64,000 bases of DNA from Candidatus Pullilachnospira intestinigallinarum (GTDB lineage: Bacteria > Bacillota > Clostridia > Lachnospirales > Lachnospiraceae), in contig DVIN01000051.1 of the NCBI GenBank assembly GCA_018711275.1, positions 1 to 64,000 on the forward strand, read 5' to 3'. Both the position numbers and the translations under genes were made by a program. Shown in pieces: positions 38,320 through 48,654 of the stretch (positions within the stretch are counted from its first letter, which is position 1; every line of letters begins with the position of its first letter). Under the pieces are notes generated by a model. It made no database searches. It was not told where the DNA came from and worked only from the letters and a program-made list of their open reading frames with translations.

Positions 38320-39179
38320 ATTCTTTCCCCCTTAATATAAAATAACATGATATCCTCGATGGAGGCCCGGTCAATGGCCAGATCGCGAATATGCTCCTGC
38401 AGCTCTCTCCGGTTGTTCACCAGCACCCGGTACTCATAATCGCCCCGGATATAGGCCTCCACGTCCTCCTCATTCAGCGCCTCAAAAGTCTCCTTCCCGC
38501 AGTGAAGCACCCCGTAATTCAGATCCAGTTCCTCCTTTGTCTTCTGGAACATCACCCTGCCCTCATGCAGCAGTACGATGTGATCCGCAATCTTATCCAG
38601 ATCACTGGTAATATGGGTGGACATCAGCACCGCATGATTTTCATCCTCCAGAAATTCCTGCAGAATCTCCAGAATCTCATCCCGCATCACCGGATCCAGG
38701 CCGCTGGTGGCTTCATCCAGAATCATCAGCTCCGGCCGGTGGGAAAGGGCCGCCGCGAAGTTGAACTTCACCCGCATTCCTTTGGAATAGTCCTTGATTC
38801 TTTTCTCTCCGGGAAGGTTAAACCGGTCCATGTACCTCTTGAAAAGTTCTCCGTCCCATCTTCCCGGAAACATCCGGCTCATGATTTTTTCCACATCCTT
38901 CGGATAGTACATCAGATACGGATCCAGACCGTCGATGATCACTCCCATCCGTTCCTTGGCCTTACGGGCCGTCTTTTCATGGCTCTGCCCGAAAATCTCG
39001 ATATTCCCCTCATCCAGAGAAATCAGATCCAGCAGTGCGGAAATGGTAGTGGACTTCCCTGCTCCATTTTCCCCGATCAGTCCCAGGATCATGCCCCTGG
39101 GGACCTGAAAACTCACATGATCCAACGAAAATTCCTTGTAATGTTTGGTGATTCCCTCCACCCTGACAATCGCGTCCAT
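38316..39179 (-). CDS. ABC transporter ATP-binding protein
   Basis: GLIGENGAGKSTTISALLDLISL; YSKGMRVKFNFAAALSHRPELMILDEATSGLDP. Confidence 0.93.
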   Translation of the reverse strand: MDAIVRVEGITKHYKEFSLDHVSFQVPRGMILGLIGENGAGKSTTISALLDLISLDEGNIEIFGQSHEKTARKAKERMGVIIDGLDPYLMYYPKDVEKIMSRMFPGRWDGELFKRYMDRFNLPGEKRIKDYSKGMRVKFNFAAALSHRPELMILDEATSGLDPVMRDEILEILQEFLEDENHAVLMSTHITSDLDKIADHIVLLHEGRVMFQKTKEELDLNYGVLHCGKETFEALNEEDVEAYIRGDYEYRVLVNNRRELQEHIRDLAIDRASIEDIMLFYIKGERI

Positions 39180-39180
39180 A

Positions 39181-39555
39181 TTAATCCTCCTCATAGAATA
39201 CTTTCAGCGCCTGAATCAGCCGGGAAAGTTCAATCCCGTGGGTCTTTCCGATATCGGCTGCTTCCTGCAGTTTTTCTTCCGCGATTCTAAGCTGCTCTTC
39301 TCTGAGGAAGTCTTTGTTCTGCGCAGCAACAAATGCTCCCTTGCCCGCCACGGTCTCGATAAACCCCTCTTTCTGCAGATCCTCATAAGCGTGCTGAACT
39401 GTAATCACACTGACGTGAAGCGATTTGGCCAGGCTTCTCATCCCCGGAAGCCCGTCCCCGGTTTTCAGTTCACCGCGCATCACCTTCGCTTTGATCTGCG
39501 AGGCAATCTGCTCATAAATAGGTCTGGCGGAACTGTTGCTTAGAATAATTTCCAA
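39181..39555 (-). CDS. GntR-family (YtrA-type) regulator
   Basis: PIYEQIASQIKAKVMRGELKTGDGLPGMRSLAKSLHVSVITVQHAYEDLQKEGFI. Confidence 0.92.
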   Translation of the reverse strand: MEIILSNSSARPIYEQIASQIKAKVMRGELKTGDGLPGMRSLAKSLHVSVITVQHAYEDLQKEGFIETVAGKGAFVAAQNKDFLREEQLRIAEEKLQEAADIGKTHGIELSRLIQALKVFYEED

Positions 39556-39671
39556 AACATCTCACCTCATTTCCGGGTACCTCTGTATGTACTGTACTGT
39601 TTTGTTAAGTACAGTATAGTTGAGTATCTCCCGATTGTCAACAGCAAAATTTAAAAAATAATTCCCGTAGA

Positions 39672-39718
39672 AAAACGGCCCGGACATCTGCAGTTCTTCT
39701 GCCGCAGATGTCCGGGCC
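39672..39718 (-). terminator. Intrinsic terminator of ilvA
   Basis: Minus strand GCGGCCCGGACATCTGCGGCAGAAGAACTGCAGATGTCCGGGCCGTTTTT. Confidence 0.88.
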
Positions 39719-39739
39719 GCTGTCCGGTTCTGATATTTC

Positions 39740-40951
39740 TTACAGACTGGGACGCACCAGTTTTACCCGATAGCCTTCCTTCTCCAGTCGATGTACAATT
39801 TTCTCCTTGTGCTCGGTTCCAAAAGCCTCCATGGTGATTCTCAGCTCCACCGCCGCATTCCGGTTGGTGCTGTAGAACTGGTTGTGATCCAGCTTGATGA
39901 CATTGCCCTGCTCTTCGGCAATCAATCCGGATACCCGGCTCAGTTCGCCGGGACGGTCCGGCAGAAGGACGGAAACCGTAAAGATCCGGTCTCTCTGAAT
40001 CAGGCCCAGCTGCACCACAGATGCCATGGTGATCACATCCATATTTCCTCCGCTGAGCACAGACACCACTTTTTTGTCTTTTACATTCAGATGCTTCAGA
40101 GCGGCCACCGTCAGAAGGCCGGAATTCTCCACGATCATCTTGTGATTTTCCACCATATCCAGGAAGCAGACGATCAGCTCATCATCCTCCACGGTGATGA
40201 TTCCGTCCAGGTTTTCCTGAAGATAGGGGAATACATGCTCTCCGGGCGTCTTAACCGCCGTACCGTCAGCGATGGTGTTGACAGTGGGAAGGGTGGTCAC
40301 CGCTCCTTTGTCCACGGATACCTGCAGACAGTTGGCTCCTGCGGGCTCCACGCCGATCACCTGGATATGGGGATTGAGAAGCTTCGCCAGTGTGGATACA
40401 CCGGTGGCCAGTCCGCCGCCGCCCACGGGCACCAGAATATAATCCACCAGGGGCAGTTCCTTGATAATCTCCATGGCGATGGTTCCCTGGCCGGTGGCAA
40501 CGGCAAGATCGTCAAAGGGGTGGATAAAGGTATACCCGTTCTCCTCAGCCAGTTTCAGGGCATACTCGCAGGCCTCGTCGTACACATCCCCGTAAAGCAC
40601 CACCTCAGCCCCGTAGCTTTTCGTGCGCTCCACCTTGATCAGCGGTGTGGTGGTGGGCATGACAATGACAGCCTTTGCCCCGTAAGCCTTGGCGGCATAA
40701 GCCACACCCTGGGCATGATTGCCGGCGGAAGCCGTAATCAGTCCCTTGTCTCTTTCTTCCTGAGACAGTGTGCTGATCTTATAGTAAGCGCCTCTCAGCT
40801 TGTAGGCTCCCGTTCTCTGCATATTCTCCGGTTTAAAGTACACCTTGTTTCCGGTATTTTTGCTGAAGTAATCACTGTATATCAGCTTGGTCTCCTGAGT
40901 GACCTGTTTTACGATCTCTGAGGCTTCTTCAAATTTATCCAGTGTCAACAT
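39740..40951 (-). CDS. ilvA: Threonine ammonia-lyase with C-terminal ACT-like domain
   Basis: YFKPENMQRTGAYKLRGAYYKISTL; SAGNHAQGVAYAA; C-terminal regulatory segment. Confidence 0.9.
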   Translation of the reverse strand: MLTLDKFEEASEIVKQVTQETKLIYSDYFSKNTGNKVYFKPENMQRTGAYKLRGAYYKISTLSQEERDKGLITASAGNHAQGVAYAAKAYGAKAVIVMPTTTPLIKVERTKSYGAEVVLYGDVYDEACEYALKLAEENGYTFIHPFDDLAVATGQGTIAMEIIKELPLVDYILVPVGGGGLATGVSTLAKLLNPHIQVIGVEPAGANCLQVSVDKGAVTTLPTVNTIADGTAVKTPGEHVFPYLQENLDGIITVEDDELIVCFLDMVENHKMIVENSGLLTVAALKHLNVKDKKVVSVLSGGNMDVITMASVVQLGLIQRDRIFTVSVLLPDRPGELSRVSGLIAEEQGNVIKLDHNQFYSTNRNAAVELRITMEAFGTEHKEKIVHRLEKEGYRVKLVRPSL

Positions 40952-40993
40952 TTTGTCTTCCTCCTCTGTCCTGTTTCCGTACTGTTGCAAATG

Positions 40994-41941
40994 TTACGCT
41001 CCCTGCTCCTGTCCCCGCACGTCAAACAATGCGTTGACGAACTGGTCGGCGTCAAATTTCTGCAAATCGTCGATGCTTTCTCCCACGCCAATGTATTTTA
41101 CAGGGATATCCAGCTCTGACTGGATGGCCACGGCAATTCCTCCTTTGGCGGTTCCGTCCAGCTTGGTGAGAATAATGCCGGTGACATTGGCCACCTCACT
41201 GAACTGACGGGCCTGGGCCAGCGCGTTCTGTCCGGTGGTTCCGTCCAGCACCACCAGGGTCTCCAGGTATGCCTCCGGATATTCCCGCTCCAGCACCCGG
41301 TAGATCTTTCTCAGCTCTTCCATCAGATTCTTTTTGTTGTGAAGCCGTCCCGCCGTATCGCACAGCAGCACGTCCGCGTCCCTGGCCTTTGCGGCAGCCA
41401 CCGCATCATAGACCACAGCCGCCGGATCCGCTCCCGGCTGTCCGCCGATGAGTTCCACACCGGCCCGGGAAGCCCACTCGCTGAGCTGTTCCCCCGCGGC
41501 GGCCCGGAACGTATCTGCGGCAGCCACAATCACTTTCTTTCCCTGATCCTTCAGTTTGCCCGCCAGTTTTCCTACCGAAGTGGTCTTTCCCACACCGTTG
41601 ACTCCGATCACCAGCACCACGGACCGGCGGTTTTCAAACTCATAAGCGGTATCCCCCACTTTCATCTGCTGCTTGATACTGTCAATCAGCAGCTGTTTGC
41701 ACTCGGAAGGTTCTTTGATTTTCCGCTCTGCCACCTCTTTTTTCAGATTTTCTATAATGGCGGTGGTGGTGGCAATGCCGATATCTCCCATCACGAGAAT
41801 TTCCTCGATTTCCTCGTAGAAATCCTCATCGATACTGGAAAATCCGCTGAAAATCGAATCAATGCCCGCTACAATATTGCTTCTTGTTTTCGCAAGGCCG
41901 TCCACCAGCCGTCTGAAAAAACCTCTCTTTTCCTCTCCCAT
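40994..41941 (-). CDS. ftsY: SRP receptor FtsY
   Basis: [43 protein letters not shown]. Confidence 0.96.
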   Translation of the reverse strand: MGEEKRGFFRRLVDGLAKTRSNIVAGIDSIFSGFSSIDEDFYEEIEEILVMGDIGIATTTAIIENLKKEVAERKIKEPSECKQLLIDSIKQQMKVGDTAYEFENRRSVVLVIGVNGVGKTTSVGKLAGKLKDQGKKVIVAAADTFRAAAGEQLSEWASRAGVELIGGQPGADPAAVVYDAVAAAKARDADVLLCDTAGRLHNKKNLMEELRKIYRVLEREYPEAYLETLVVLDGTTGQNALAQARQFSEVANVTGIILTKLDGTAKGGIAVAIQSELDIPVKYIGVGESIDDLQKFDADQFVNALFDVRGQEQGA

Positions 41942-41977
41942 AGAAACTCCTCATTTCTTTCCTTATTAGGGTTTATC

Positions 41978-44900
41978 TTACTTATCCAGCTGATTTTCTA
42001 TCAGGCTGACAGAAACCAGCGTAGACACGCCTTTCTCCTGCATGGTGATTCCATACAGGCGGTCTGCCGCATTCATGGTTCCTCTTCTATGTGTTATAAT
42101 AATAAACTGTGTATTTTTTGTCAACTTGTGCAGGTACTGGGCGAATCTGGTCACATTGGAATCATCCAGGGCCGCCTCAATCTCATCCAGCAGACAGAAA
42201 GGCGACGGTTTCAGATTCTGAATGGCAAACAGCAGCGCGATGGCGGTCAGTGCCTTCTCACCGCCGGACAGCTGCATCATATTCTGCAGCTTTTTGCCCG
42301 GGGGCTGGGAGATAATGCGAATCCCCGCTTCCAGCACATCTTCCTCTTCCGTCAATTCCAGCGTTCCTTTTCCGCCGCCGAACAGCTGTTTGAACACCCG
42401 GTCGAACTCCTGGCGGATCTGGGCGAATTTTTCGGTAAACTGCTTCCTCATTCCTTCATCCAGCTCTGTAATGATTTTCTTTAAGCTCTCTGCCGCTTTC
42501 ACCAGATCCTCATGCTGACCGCTCAGGAAAGTATGTCTCTCCAGAAGCTCTTTGTACTCCTCGATGGCGTTCACATTCACGTTCCCCAGCTTTCGGATCT
42601 CATCCTTCAGTTTTCCGATCTGCTGGCGAAGCTGGCTTCTGTCCCGGCTCTCTTCCATCTGGTATTCTCTGGCCTGCCCGGGCGTCATCTGATACTCCTC
42701 CCACAGATAATCTGTCTGAGCATCCTGGCGCTCCTCCAGCTTTTCCCGCTGGCTGGTGAGACGGAAACATTCCTTATCCATCAGATTCACCTGCTGAGAC
42801 AGTTCATCCCGTCTGGTGAAAAAGCTTTTATGCTGCCGGTTCAGTTCTTCCTTTTCCTGCCGGCTGCGGCTGGCCTGCTCTTCATCCTCCTTCATGATCC
42901 GTTCCGCTTCCCGGATCGTGGCAAGCGTCTCCTGAATATGGGCCTCCTTCCGGAGAATTTCCTCCTCTTCCTTCCTGCCGGAATCGGCAATTTCCTCTGC
43001 TTCCTGTCTGAGAGCCGCCTCCTCCTGCGCAATACGTTCCATGTTCTGTCGGATAAAGGTCTGTTTCTGCTCCAGAGAAGCGTATTCCACCTGCAGACGG
43101 CTGCTCTCTGTCCCATATTCCTCTTCCCTGGCCTGGTATTCCTCCAGCAGCTTCTGCTGTTCTTCCACCGTCTGCTGCTGTTCCTTTTCCTGATCCTGGT
43201 AACGGCCGATCTCCTCCTGAATGGAACTGCTGTTCTGACGGATCTCAAGGATCTGGTTTTCGATTTCCCGGCCTTCCGACCGCAGAGAACCATATCCGGT
43301 ACGAATCTGACGGATTCTGCTCTCCGCCTGGGAAATTCCCAGCTTCTCCGTATTCTGCTCCAGCTGTTTCTTCTGCAGCTGCTCCATCAGACGGCTCATC
43401 TGCTCCCGGAGTGCGTTTCTCTGCTTCCGGTTGGATGCTACCGCCTCCTGGGCTTTCTTCATGTCCTGGGCCAGTGCCTTCACACTGCCCTCCAGTTCTT
43501 CAATCTCCCGCCTTCTTCCCAGAAGATTGCTGCTGCTGCGGAACGCACCTCCTGTCATGGAGCCGCCGGGGCTTAAGGATTCTCCCTCCAGGGTGACGAT
43601 ACGCAGCGTATGGTGATACTTCTGAGCAATGGCAATGGCGTGATCAATATGATCTACCACCAGCGTCCGGCCAAGAAGCTGAGACAGCAGCATCCGATAC
43701 CGCTCCTCTGCCTCCACCAGCGTATCCGCCACCCCGATCACTCCCGGCTCCTTCAGGGCGGCCGGCGTGGAAAAGCTGCTCTTTCTCATATTGGTCAGCG
43801 GCAGGAAGGTAGCCCTCCCGTACCGGTTCTTTTTCAGAAACTCAATCAGATGCTTGGCGGTCTGGGCGTTGTCGGTGACAATATTCTGTATACTGCCGCC
43901 CAGGGCAGTCTCCACCGCAGTCTCGTACTTTTTCTCTGTCCGGATCAGATCCGCCACCACGCCGTGAATACCCGGCCTGCGGTTTTTCTGCTCCATCACC
44001 CGGCGGATACTGCTGCCGTAGCCGTCATACCGCTCCGCGATGTTTTTCAGAGATTCCAGCCGGGACGCTTCCCGGTGGTAGGCGGTCTGCCCCACCTCCA
44101 TCTGGCGCATCTGCTCGTCGATCTGCCGTCCCAACGCCTGTACCTGGGTTTCCGCTTTCCGGTATTCCCGGTTCAGGCCGTCCAGTTCCCCGCTGATCTT
44201 CGCGAACTGTTCCTGGTGTCCCGCGATGATTTCCTCCTGCTCGGACTCCTCGCTTTTCAGCTTCAGGATCCGCTGGCTCAGTTCCGCCTTGCGGATTCCG
44301 ATCTGTTCCAGCATGGCGTCATACCGCTGCATCTTTCCTTTGGTCTGCGCCCGCTGGTTCAGGATCTGAATCAGTTCATTTTTTCCGGAATCAATTTTTT
44401 CCATGCAGGCGCGGATCTCCTCCCGGAGAGCATCCAGTTTTTCCTGCTGCTCTTTGCGTTTCCGCGTGGCCTCGTCGAGAAGTGCCTGCTGCGCTTTCCG
44501 CTGTTCCTCAAAATCTTCCATCTGGCGGCTGCGTTTTTCAAGCTCCTGGGCAATGGTCTGCTGTCTCTGCCGGTAGTGATCTCCGCTGACCTTCGACGCA
44601 CGGATCTGTTCCTGGTATAGCTTGACGCTGTTTTCCAGTTCCTGCTTTTTCAGCGCATTCTGCGATGCCTTTTGGGTGGCCGCACTGATCCTTTCATCAA
44701 GCTCCTCCATGTTCTTTTCCAGCGTCTCATACTCCGCTTTGGTTTTCTCAAAATCCGCGCGGGTCTGTTCCAGCTGCTCTTTCGCCAGGGTCAGCTTTTC
44801 ATCCACCTGCCCCATCTGCTCACGGATATGGCCGGTCTCCAGAAGGAACATATTCACATCCAGATTCTTCAGTTCTTCTTTTTTCTTCAGATAAATCTTC

Positions 44901-45535
44901 GCCGTCTCCGACTGGCGCTCCAGAGGCGCCAGCTGACGGGTCAGCTCGGAGAGAATATCCGTCACCCGGACCAGGTTTCCCTCCTCCTCCTCCAGTTTTT
45001 TCAGAGCCGTATTTTTCCGCCGCTTAAACTTCACAATTCCTGCCGCTTCGTCAAACAGCTCCCGCCGCTCCTCCGGCCGTCCGCTGAGGATTTTGTCGAT
45101 CTGTCCCTGACCGATGATGGAGTATCCTTCCTTTCCGATACCCGTATCGTAAAACAGCTCGTTGATATCCTTCAGGCGGCAGGGAGAACCGTTGAGAAGG
45201 TATTCGCTCTCACCGGAACGATACAGTCTTCGGGTGACGGTCACCTCCTCATAGGAAATATCCAGCTTGTGGTCAGAGTTATCCAGGGTAATGGCCACGG
45301 AGGCAAACCCCAGAGGCCTTCTGGTCTCCGTACCGGAAAAAATCACGTCCTGCATATTGCCGCCGCGGAGCTGCTTGGCGCTCTGCTCTCCCAGCACCCA
45401 GCGAACCGCATCGCCCACGTTGCTCTTGCCGCTGCCGTTGGGCCCCACGATGCCTGTAATGCCCTTGTGAAATTCGAAGACGATTTTATTGGCAAAGGAT
45501 TTGAACCCCTGTACCTCAATACTCTTTAAATACAT
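41978..45535 (-). CDS. smc: Chromosome segregation protein SMC
   Basis: MYLKSIEVQGFKSFANKIVFEFHKGITGIVGPNGSGKSNVGDAVRWVLGEQSAKQLRG; 1185 aa with coiled coils. Confidence 0.97.
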   Translation of the reverse strand: MYLKSIEVQGFKSFANKIVFEFHKGITGIVGPNGSGKSNVGDAVRWVLGEQSAKQLRGGNMQDVIFSGTETRRPLGFASVAITLDNSDHKLDISYEEVTVTRRLYRSGESEYLLNGSPCRLKDINELFYDTGIGKEGYSIIGQGQIDKILSGRPEERRELFDEAAGIVKFKRRKNTALKKLEEEEGNLVRVTDILSELTRQLAPLERQSETAKIYLKKKEELKNLDVNMFLLETGHIREQMGQVDEKLTLAKEQLEQTRADFEKTKAEYETLEKNMEELDERISAATQKASQNALKKQELENSVKLYQEQIRASKVSGDHYRQRQQTIAQELEKRSRQMEDFEEQRKAQQALLDEATRKRKEQQEKLDALREEIRACMEKIDSGKNELIQILNQRAQTKGKMQRYDAMLEQIGIRKAELSQRILKLKSEESEQEEIIAGHQEQFAKISGELDGLNREYRKAETQVQALGRQIDEQMRQMEVGQTAYHREASRLESLKNIAERYDGYGSSIRRVMEQKNRRPGIHGVVADLIRTEKKYETAVETALGGSIQNIVTDNAQTAKHLIEFLKKNRYGRATFLPLTNMRKSSFSTPAALKEPGVIGVADTLVEAEERYRMLLSQLLGRTLVVDHIDHAIAIAQKYHHTLRIVTLEGESLSPGGSMTGGAFRSSSNLLGRRREIEELEGSVKALAQDMKKAQEAVASNRKQRNALREQMSRLMEQLQKKQLEQNTEKLGISQAESRIRQIRTGYGSLRSEGREIENQILEIRQNSSSIQEEIGRYQDQEKEQQQTVEEQQKLLEEYQAREEEYGTESSRLQVEYASLEQKQTFIRQNMERIAQEEAALRQEAEEIADSGRKEEEEILRKEAHIQETLATIREAERIMKEDEEQASRSRQEKEELNRQHKSFFTRRDELSQQVNLMDKECFRLTSQREKLEERQDAQTDYLWEEYQMTPGQAREYQMEESRDRSQLRQQIGKLKDEIRKLGNVNVNAIEEYKELLERHTFLSGQHEDLVKAAESLKKIITELDEGMRKQFTEKFAQIRQEFDRVFKQLFGGGKGTLELTEEEDVLEAGIRIISQPPGKKLQNMMQLSGGEKALTAIALLFAIQNLKPSPFCLLDEIEAALDDSNVTRFAQYLHKLTKNTQFIIITHRRGTMNAADRLYGITMQEKGVSTLVSVSLIENQLDK

Positions 45536-46227
45536 ACGTCACCGTCCTGCCGCTTCATTTTGCAGATGGCATGGTAGGCGGCCGCCTGCTCGGCGGCCTT
45601 TTTGCTGTGGCCTTTGCCCTGCCCGAAGCATACTTCTCCCACCCACACCTGGGCCAGAAAGGTTTTGTTGTGGTCCGGGCCTTCCTCTCCCACAAGCCGG
45701 TAGGAGATCTCTCCGGGGAGATTTCCCTGCACCATCTCCTGGAAGATAGTCTTGCTATCGAAAAAGAGCTTTTTATGTTCGATATCGTTGAGCACGAAAC
45801 GCTGTATAAATTCTTTTGCATTAGCAAATCCACCATCCAGGTAGATCGCCCCGATCAGTGCCTCCAGGGCGTCCGACACGATGGAATCTCTTCCTCTTCC
45901 GCCGGTCAGTTCCTCTCCCTTTCCCATGCTCAGATACGCTCCCAGATCCAGCTGTCTGGCACAGAGGGCCAGGGTAGGCTCGCAGACCAGGCTGGCCCGC
46001 AGACGTGTCAGCTCTCCTTCCGGCATCTTCGGGTCGTTCTGAAACAGGAACTCGCTGCTGGCCAGCTCCAGCACCGCATCTCCCAGAAACTCCAGACGTT
46101 CATTACAGTCCAGCCGGTTCATCCGGTGCTCATTGGTATAGGAGCTGTGCCGCAGCGCCATCTGAAGCAGACTGCTGTCCTGAAACCGATACCCGATCTT
46201 TTTTTCTATCTCTTTCCAGTCTTTCAT
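45526..46227 (-). CDS. rnc: Ribonuclease III
   Basis: NERLEFLGDAVLELASSEFLF; C-terminal dsRBD. Confidence 0.95.
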   Translation of the reverse strand: MKDWKEIEKKIGYRFQDSSLLQMALRHSSYTNEHRMNRLDCNERLEFLGDAVLELASSEFLFQNDPKMPEGELTRLRASLVCEPTLALCARQLDLGAYLSMGKGEELTGGRGRDSIVSDALEALIGAIYLDGGFANAKEFIQRFVLNDIEHKKLFFDSKTIFQEMVQGNLPGEISYRLVGEEGPDHNKTFLAQVWVGEVCFGQGKGHSKKAAEQAAAYHAICKMKRQDGDVCI

Positions 46228-46283
46228 AGATCCTCCTTTTTTACGGAAACGATAAGGGGACGTTTTCACATCCCCTTACCTTT

Positions 46284-46514
46284 TTATCCGACAATCTTCC
46301 GGATCGCCTGCACCGCGTCCCCCACGGACACGATTTTCTCTGCCTCCTCCGGATCAATTTCAATGCCAAATTCCTCTTCCACACCCATCAGGATCTGAAA
46401 CACATCCAGGGAATCCGCTCCCAGATCGTCCACAAAGGTGGTCTCCATGGTCACCTCTGAGGCGTCCACATTCAGTACATCAGCGATAATGGCCTGCAGT
46501 TTTTCCAGTTCCAT
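46284..46514 (-). CDS. acpP: Acyl carrier protein
   Basis: FVDDLGADSLDVFQILMGVEEEFGIEIDPEEAEKI. Confidence 0.95.
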   Translation of the reverse strand: MELEKLQAIIADVLNVDASEVTMETTFVDDLGADSLDVFQILMGVEEEFGIEIDPEEAEKIVSVGDAVQAIRKIVG

Positions 46515-46517
46515 CCT

Positions 46518-47540
46518 CTACGCCTCCTCTTTTTTCTCCGTTGTAATATGATCTCTGATCTTTCCGCAGATATCCTCTTTTGTAAAAGTAATACACTGCA
46601 GAATCGCATTATGAATCTCCCGGGCGTCGGAACTGCCATGGCTTTTCACCACCAGCCCTTTAAGGCCCAGAAGCGGCGCGCCTCCATACTGGCTGGCATC
46701 AAAGGACTTCAGTGTTTCCTTCAGCGCCGGTTTCACCAGAAGGGCTCCGATCTTGCTGCGCAGCGAGGACATCATGCCGCTTTTAACTTTGGAAATCAGT
46801 GTGCTTCCCACTCCCTCATACAACTTGAGAATCACATTTCCCACAAAGGCCTCGCAGACAATCACATCGCAGACGCCTTTGGGAATATCTCTGGCCTCCA
46901 CGTTTCCGATAAAATTGATGTCCCTGCACTCCTTCAGCAGCGGGAAGGTTTCTTTCACCAGGGCATTGCCCTTCTCCTCCTCCGCTCCGATATTCACCAG
47001 GCCCACCCGGGGGTTTTTGATACCCACCACATTCTCCATGTAAATGGAACCCATGCGGGCGAACTGCACCAGATGAGAGGCTCTGGCGTCCACATTGGCG
47101 CCGCAGTCGATCAGAAGCGCCACCCCGTTGGCCGTGGGAATCAGCGGCGCCAGCGGCGCCCGCTCCACGCCCCGGATCTTTCCCACCAGCACCTGACCGC
47201 CCACCAGAACGGCCCCTGTGCTTCCGCAGGATACGAAAGCCGATGCCTCTCCCTTGCGCACCAGCTTCAGCGCCTTCACTAAAGAAGATTCCTTCTTCTT
47301 CTGAATGGCCTGCACCGGCGGCTCCCCGGTCTCAATCACCTCCGGGGCGTCCACCACCTGAATTCTTTCGGCAGGATAGGTGTACTTATCCAGCTCCCGC
47401 CGGATCTCCGCCTCCTTTCCCACCAGCCAGACGAATAATTCCGGGCTGTCATTGACCGCGTCCACCGCGCCTTTCACCGGCTCCTGGGGCGCATAATCTC
47501 CTCCCATGGCATCCACTGCCACTTTTATCCATTCACTCAT
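46518..47540 (-). CDS. plsX: Phosphate acyltransferase PlsX
   Basis: IKVAVDAMGGDYAPQEPVKGAVDAV. Confidence 0.95.
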   Translation of the reverse strand: MSEWIKVAVDAMGGDYAPQEPVKGAVDAVNDSPELFVWLVGKEAEIRRELDKYTYPAERIQVVDAPEVIETGEPPVQAIQKKKESSLVKALKLVRKGEASAFVSCGSTGAVLVGGQVLVGKIRGVERAPLAPLIPTANGVALLIDCGANVDARASHLVQFARMGSIYMENVVGIKNPRVGLVNIGAEEEKGNALVKETFPLLKECRDINFIGNVEARDIPKGVCDVIVCEAFVGNVILKLYEGVGSTLISKVKSGMMSSLRSKIGALLVKPALKETLKSFDASQYGGAPLLGLKGLVVKSHGSSDAREIHNAILQCITFTKEDICGKIRDHITTEKKEEA

Positions 47541-47623
47541 GATGTTTCCTTTCTTTTCTGTCTTGCCGCACGGCATAAAACTATACTTATGATACTAGAC
47601 ATTGGCCTAAAATGCAAGCAAAA

Positions 47624-47656
47624 GTAAAACCGGGGGAATCGCTTCCCCCGGTCCGT
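47624..47656 (-). terminator. Intrinsic terminator
   Basis: Minus strand ACCGGGGGAAGCGATTCCCCCGGTTTTACTTTT. Confidence 0.75.
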
Positions 47657-47677
47657 CTTTTCCTGTGTACCGACCGC

Positions 47678-48478
47678 CTACTGCATCACTCCGTCCGATC
47701 CCAGATGGTACCCGTCCACATCCGTATCGCGGACCATGGCGCCGTCATCGTTCAGATAGTACCATTTATCCCCGTCCTGGAACCAGCCGGTGCGCATATA
47801 GCCGTTTTCATCAAAAGCATACCACTTACCGTCAATCTCTTCCCAGCCGTCCCTGGTATAACTGCCGTCCGCATGCTCATACCACCAGCCGTCGTCACTC
47901 TGCTGCCAGGTTCCGTCTGAATCCGAAGCGTCTGAAGTCTCCTCCTGAACCGGATCCGCGGATTCCTGCGTTTCGGCCGAGGCGTCCTCGCCGGATCCCT
48001 CTTCCACGGTTACCGACTTGGTGGCGCTGGTAGACATCTGAATGGCATTGTCCACGGTATTGGTTACCACCACATAATAGTACATCGTACCCGGCTCCGT
48101 CGTCGGCGGCGTAAAGGATGCGCCGGTTTCGCCCTCCAGCGCGGTTCCGCCCCCGTTGGAATCCACATTATTGGAATACCACTGATAAGAAAGCGTGCCG
48201 CCGTCGTCCACGGAAGCCTCCACTGTGATGGGCTCCGCCTCGGCGTTCATGGCATAGGTCACCGGATCCCCCGGCCCCGCAGTGATGGAAGGCGCCTCCA
48301 CACTGTCATCTACCACCGGCGTATTCTCCTGTACCGTCTGTGTTTTCTCTTCTGTATCCTCTGTCTGTTCCTCCCCGTTCCAGAGAATACCCAGCGTCTC
48401 CCGGAAAGAGCATCCGGCCAGCATAGGCATACAGCAGATCACCATACCTGCAAGCAGTCCCTTCGTCATCCGTCTCAT
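47678..48478 (-). CDS. Lipoprotein with Ig-like region and choline-binding-type repeats
   Basis: Lipobox-like MLAGCS; SYQWYSNN...TPPTTEPGTMYYYVVVTN; GWWYEHADGSYTRDGWEEIDGKWYAFDENGYMRTGW. Confidence 0.8.
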   Translation of the reverse strand: MRRMTKGLLAGMVICCMPMLAGCSFRETLGILWNGEEQTEDTEEKTQTVQENTPVVDDSVEAPSITAGPGDPVTYAMNAEAEPITVEASVDDGGTLSYQWYSNNVDSNGGGTALEGETGASFTPPTTEPGTMYYYVVVTNTVDNAIQMSTSATKSVTVEEGSGEDASAETQESADPVQEETSDASDSDGTWQQSDDGWWYEHADGSYTRDGWEEIDGKWYAFDENGYMRTGWFQDGDKWYYLNDDGAMVRDTDVDGYHLGSDGVMQ

Positions 48479-48654
48479 CGTGAATTACCCCTTTTCAAGT
48501 CTGATATTATTGTCCCTCTTGCTACTGAAATATTACAATTTTATTGCAACTTTGTTTCGTATTATAACACAGGCTCCCCCTGCCGTCAACAATGGAACAT
48601 GCGCTCCGCCATTCGCCCATTGTCATGAATACCGAAACCTCCGGCGGCCGCAGC